33,287 nucleotides of DNA from positions 1-33,287 of the forward strand of contig JAAYQS010000023.1 of the NCBI GenBank assembly GCA_012519155.1, written 5' to 3'. Each line of letters opens with the position of its first letter. The stretch's first letter is position 1. The notes under the pieces are model-generated. The model was not told where the DNA came from, did not search any database, and saw only the letters and a list, made by a program, of their open reading frames with translations. Source of the DNA: Clostridiales bacterium (GTDB lineage: Bacteria > Bacillota > Clostridia > Clostridiales > Clostridiaceae). This document shows positions 29,966-33,287 of this stretch, one piece after another. A program made the translations under genes and the position numbers.

Positions 29966-32900
29966 AGGAATAAGAAAAAGCAAAGGATTTAAAACTTTAA
30001 GTTCATTTGTAACATCTTTATTCTTGTTTACAACAGTTTTAAATTCAGTATCAGTTACAAATGCAGATACAATTGAGGTAAACACTAATGATCAAGTTAG
30101 CCAAGCTTCAAATGCTTACAAAGAATTAGATGTTAATTGGACTAGAACAAAAGATGTTAGAGCTGGAAGTTCGTTTAACGTTCATAACTCAATAAATAAA
30201 TTTGATAAGTATTGGACTAAATCTGGGTCAACATATACTATGAAATCATATGATGATATAGATTCAAATGGTACAGCAGGTATAGATGCTGCTCAAGGAG
30301 AAGAAGGAATCTTTTTAATGCAACAGTTATTTACTGGAGATGCAAAGACTGTAGTATTTGACTATGATTCATTAATAAATACAATGGGTGCTACAGATAC
30401 TAATACATGGGACGGTAAAACATCAAATTCTTATTCACAATATAGACATGATGTGGTAAATGAATATTTAGCTACAGCGGCTGGTGATTATTATCATCTT
30501 AAAGATATTCAAAATCCTAAAAATCCAACTACAGATATTAAGAGAGCTGATGATTTAAATATTGATAGTTATCCAGAGTTTGCTACATGGCAATATATGA
30601 AATATGGAAAATCTACTAGAGGAACAGATCAAATGAGATTATTCCAAGGTAATTTTACTATTGAGGAAGGAGATATAAATAAGTATAATTATTACTTAAC
30701 TGCAGGAAACAATAAGGATAATATTCTTGCAATAGATGATACAGTTATGGTTCTTGTAGATGGAGTGCCAACAGATATTAATTATACAACTGCTGATTAT
30801 TCTAAAACTACTGTTAAATTAAAAAATGGTGATAAAACTTATGATATTAACTTTAATCAAACTAAAAATTGCAGAAGAGAAAATAATCTTCCTGTAACAT
30901 GTGAAATAAGTGCTTCTGATGAAAATAATAGACATGCAGCTTTAAGTGTATTTACTGATACTCTTCATGTTCATTTAGGTGAAGAAATTCAAAATAGTAT
31001 AGCTGGAGAAAAAGTTTTAGGTGATGTAACTAATATTATTAGTGATCAAGGTGGTACAAGCCATAAAATAGAAGTTATCGCTTCTGACTACAATTTAAGT
31101 GGTGGTATGACAAAACTTAATATTATAAGAGTACCTAAACCAACAACTGAACTTGTAAAAGAAGCATATGTTTCAGACAAATTAGTAGCTTCAAGCGCTA
31201 ATGGTACATCTAGTGCAGTTAAAAATAATGATACTATTTCTTACAAATTTATTTATAAAAATACTGGAGATACACCAATATATAATATATTATTTGAAGA
31301 TAATTTATTAAATGCAACAATAGGGGCTAAAGATGGTAATTGTACAGTTATTATAGATGGAAAAACTTATGCAAAAGAAGATGTTAAAGTAGAAAAATAT
31401 GATGCTAGTGGCAATCTTATAAAAACTTCTGATGCATCTCTTTTAACAGATGAAAATGAAGCTTTAAATAAAGGGGAATATGTTGTTGTTTCATCTGATA
31501 AAATGGTTCACAAACCAACAAAAGGTGAAATTGATAATGGTAAGGTTGAAAATACTGTAACAACTACTGCAAATTATAGGGGATATTATAAAGAAGAAAA
31601 ATTAACTAATAAAGCTGATGCAAAAGTAACTGTAAAAGTTCAAGAAGATTCTCCTAAAATTGAAGTTGTTAAAGAAGCCTATGGTGATAGTAATTATTCT
31701 AAACTAATAGCTTCATCTACTCAAGTAACAAATTCAGGCTCAATTGCAAAAGGACAAACTGCTTATTATAAGTTTAAAATAACTAATACTGGAGATTCTG
31801 AATTGAAAGATATTAAATTAAATGATAGTAATTTGGGAATATTAATTAATTCAGAAAATTATGAAAATGTAGATGGTGAAGAACTTGGAAAAGCTAATCT
31901 TGTTATAAAGAAATATGATAAGGATGGTAAAGAAGTATCAGGTGTATCTGGACTTGATTGCTTTAAAGCTTTAGGTGTAAATGAGTCAATTGTAATTTAT
32001 GATAATTCAAATATAATAAAAACAAATATAAATAGTACATTTAAAAATACTGTTAATGTACAAGGTACATCTAAAGATACAGATAAAGTATTTAAAGATA
32101 ATGCTAATGTTTCAGTAAAACCAAAGAATCCAGAAATTGATGTTACAAAAACTGCATTTACAGATACTTCTACTGAAAATTCTGTTCAATATGTTTCTAT
32201 AGGCCAAAAGGTATATTATAAATTTGCAGCAAAAAATACAGGTGATGTAGATTTAGAAAATATATATTTTGAGGATAACAATTTTAATGGAAAAGATTCA
32301 GTAAAAGTTTCTGAAGATGGTGTATATGTAAATGGTGCTAAGTCAAATAATTCTACTGTTAAGGTAAGTAAGTTTGATATAAATGGAATTGAAACAAAAG
32401 GTGGCCTTGAATTATTAAAATCATTAAAGGTTGGAGAAAAAGTTATAGTTACTGATATATCAAACATATATAGAGAAACTATAAATGATGATTTAAATAA
32501 ATTATTAAAAAATACAGTAACTGGATATGGAACATATAAAGGCGCTGGTGATAATAAAAAAGTTAATGATTCAGATACAGTTGTAGTTAAGCCAACAATA
32601 CAAAATATAAATGTTTCAAAATATGCAAAAATAAAAAATGATGACAATTCTGAAACTGTAGTTGCTTCATCAGAAAATGAAAATATGAATACTACAGTAA
32701 TTGCTGGTACTAACGTTTATTATACATTGGGATTTGAAAATGTAGGACCATTTAAGATGAATAACATAACATTTAATGATACAACATTAAATGTAAAAAT
32801 TAATAGTAATGGTATAACAGTTAATGGTAAGGCTGTGGATGCATCAAATGTTAAAGTTGTTAAGTATCAAGTTAAGAATGAAGCTGGAACTAAAACTGAA

Positions 32901-33287
32901 GGCAATTTAAGTCTTTTAAATGAAGATTTAATGCCAGGTTGGAAAATTGAAGTTTCTTGTGATAATTGCTTAAAGGACGTTAAAAATGAAGCTGGACAAA
33001 TGCTAAATAATGTAGAAGGAACTGGCGATTATAAGACAAATACAGATGGAAAAACAGAAACTTTAAATGATACTGCAGATGTAAAAGTAGATATAGAAGA
33101 TCCAACTATTAAGCCAGATGCTAGTTATAATAAAATTAAAGTTCAAAAACAAGCATTAGTAGATGGAAATATTGTAACTGATTCAGAAAATAAAGATATT
33201 AATGAAAAAGTTAATGCGGGAAAGAAGATTAATTATATTTTAACAGTAACAAACAATGGTAGATATACATTAAAAAATGTTACTATA
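29952..33287 (+). CDS. Giant secreted repeat protein (DUF11-like repeats), 3' end beyond the window
   Basis: GTG 29952 sits behind AAGGAGGGG (29938-29946) and overlaps the previous gene by 14 bases. The frame is open for 1112 codons to the last base, so the protein continues. Signal peptide with a basic start (KGIRKSKGFK) and cleavage after TNA (about residue 37). Residues ~38-394 form a unique N-terminal region (FLMQQLFTGDAKTVVFDYD, ATWQYMKYGKSTRG, AIDDTVMVLVDGVPTD, LHVHLGEEIQNSI). From 31134 there are at least five tandem repeats of 155-175 residues, each with the conserved-repeat/DUF11 core Y.(F/L)...NTGD..L..I...D and a tail ending T.V.V. It is probably a surface or matrix protein made with the TasA-like protein, resembling BsaC-type partners. 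Anchor motif, if any, is outside the window. Confidence 0.85.
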   Translation, partial: MEETKGIRKSKGFKTLSSFVTSLFLFTTVLNSVSVTNADTIEVNTNDQVSQASNAYKELDVNWTRTKDVRAGSSFNVHNSINKFDKYWTKSGSTYTMKSYDDIDSNGTAGIDAAQGEEGIFLMQQLFTGDAKTVVFDYDSLINTMGATDTNTWDGKTSNSYSQYRHDVVNEYLATAAGDYYHLKDIQNPKNPTTDIKRADDLNIDSYPEFATWQYMKYGKSTRGTDQMRLFQGNFTIEEGDINKYNYYLTAGNNKDNILAIDDTVMVLVDGVPTDINYTTADYSKTTVKLKNGDKTYDINFNQTKNCRRENNLPVTCEISASDENNRHAALSVFTDTLHVHLGEEIQNSIAGEKVLGDVTNIISDQGGTSHKIEVIASDYNLSGGMTKLNIIRVPKPTTELVKEAYVSDKLVASSANGTSSAVKNNDTISYKFIYKNTGDTPIYNILFEDNLLNATIGAKDGNCTVIIDGKTYAKEDVKVEKYDASGNLIKTSDASLLTDENEALNKGEYVVVSSDKMVHKPTKGEIDNGKVENTVTTTANYRGYYKEEKLTNKADAKVTVKVQEDSPKIEVVKEAYGDSNYSKLIASSTQVTNSGSIAKGQTAYYKFKITNTGDSELKDIKLNDSNLGILINSENYENVDGEELGKANLVIKKYDKDGKEVSGVSGLDCFKALGVNESIVIYDNSNIIKTNINSTFKNTVNVQGTSKDTDKVFKDNANVSVKPKNPEIDVTKTAFTDTSTENSVQYVSIGQKVYYKFAAKNTGDVDLENIYFEDNNFNGKDSVKVSEDGVYVNGAKSNNSTVKVSKFDINGIETKGGLELLKSLKVGEKVIVTDISNIYRETINDDLNKLLKNTVTGYGTYKGAGDNKKVNDSDTVVVKPTIQNINVSKYAKIKNDDNSETVVASSENENMNTTVIAGTNVYYTLGFENVGPFKMNNITFNDTTLNVKINSNGITVNGKAVDASNVKVVKYQVKNEAGTKTEGNLSLLNEDLMPGWKIEVSCDNCLKDVKNEAGQMLNNVEGTGDYKTNTDGKTETLNDTADVKVDIEDPTIKPDASYNKIKVQKQALVDGNIVTDSENKDINEKVNAGKKINYILTVTNNGRYTLKNVTI
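31134..33287 (+). repeat. Five tandem DUF11-like Ig-type repeats in the giant surface protein
   Basis: Repeat starts by sequence: 31134, 31653, 32121, 32592 and 33111 (last one cut by the edge), so units are about 519, 468, 471 and 519 bases. Each opens with a P..E(I/L)xVxKxA segment (ELVKEAYVSDK, IEVVKEAYGDS, IDVTKTAFTDT, INVSKYAKIKN, IKVQKQALVDG), then YKF..KNTGD or YTL.FENVG, then a D.(N/L)F element. Nucleotide identity between units is low, so they are old duplications under protein-level constraint. Confidence 0.85.

Noticed and set aside
32216-32647. Minus-strand frame of 143 codons in the giant repeat protein
   Set aside because: Phe/Ser/Thr-rich shadow of the Lys/Asn/Asp-rich surface protein; no Shine-Dalgarno.
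1-33287. CRISPR array, insertion sequence or prophage
   Set aside because: No regularly spaced direct repeats, transposase or phage genes were found on reading both strands.

Overview
The window is a low-GC (roughly 27% by eye), gene-dense bacterial chromosome segment with strong AGGAGG-type ribosome binding sites, TTG and GTG starts, many U-tailed intrinsic terminators and a set of anaerobe genes: an [FeFe]-hydrogenase, a ferredoxin-type thioredoxin reductase and a TasA-type surface operon. All of this points to Clostridium sensu stricto or a close relative. The species cannot be fixed from sequence alone. No phage, insertion sequence or CRISPR array was seen.

Layout. 1-980: tail of an SsuC-like ABC permease and its ATPase. 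1121-3452: thioredoxin, a thioredoxin reductase without NADPH-binding motifs, and an ArsB/SLC13-type permease, tightly packed. 3539-7674: M20 amidohydrolase, MgtC-family membrane protein, and a secreted papain-like protease with a C-terminal membrane anchor. 7717-9028: small clostridial protein and a membrane-anchored alpha/beta hydrolase. 9008-9088 (minus): a short structured RNA with its own promoter and terminator and no gene behind it. 9209-9283: tRNA-Glu(CTC). 9364-10368: a recQ pseudogene collapsed by several internal deletions. 10436-13124: a FliD-like low-complexity protein behind a SigD-like promoter, and a cytoplasmic alpha-amylase.

13208-15912 (minus) is the most interesting part. 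A cobalamin riboswitch with a terminator controls three overlapping genes: a secreted alpha/alpha-toroid protein, a membrane-anchored DUF4430 protein and an ECF-type S component. The first two correspond to the two domains of animal intrinsic factor/transcobalamin, split into separate polypeptides. The operon therefore looks like a surface B12-capture system feeding a membrane importer.

16057-17063: an unknown 104-residue protein and a stand-alone CBM21 starch/glycogen-binding protein, which with the cytoplasmic amylase suggests storage-polysaccharide (granulose) metabolism. 17438-19848: preQ1-I riboswitch and queD-queE-queC-queF. 20120-22060: an [FeFe]-hydrogenase with an SLBB domain and a cysteine-less relic of a NuoF iron-sulfur domain. 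22290-23079: two paralogous DUF805 membrane proteins. 23121-26744 (minus): a DEAD-box helicase with a DbpA-type RNA-binding domain, and glutamine-dependent NAD synthetase. 26988-28366: NfeD-like protein and an SPFH/stomatin-like protein. 28626-33287: a surface or biofilm operon: a TasA/CalY-like protein, an anchored accessory protein, and a giant repeat protein that runs off the right edge.
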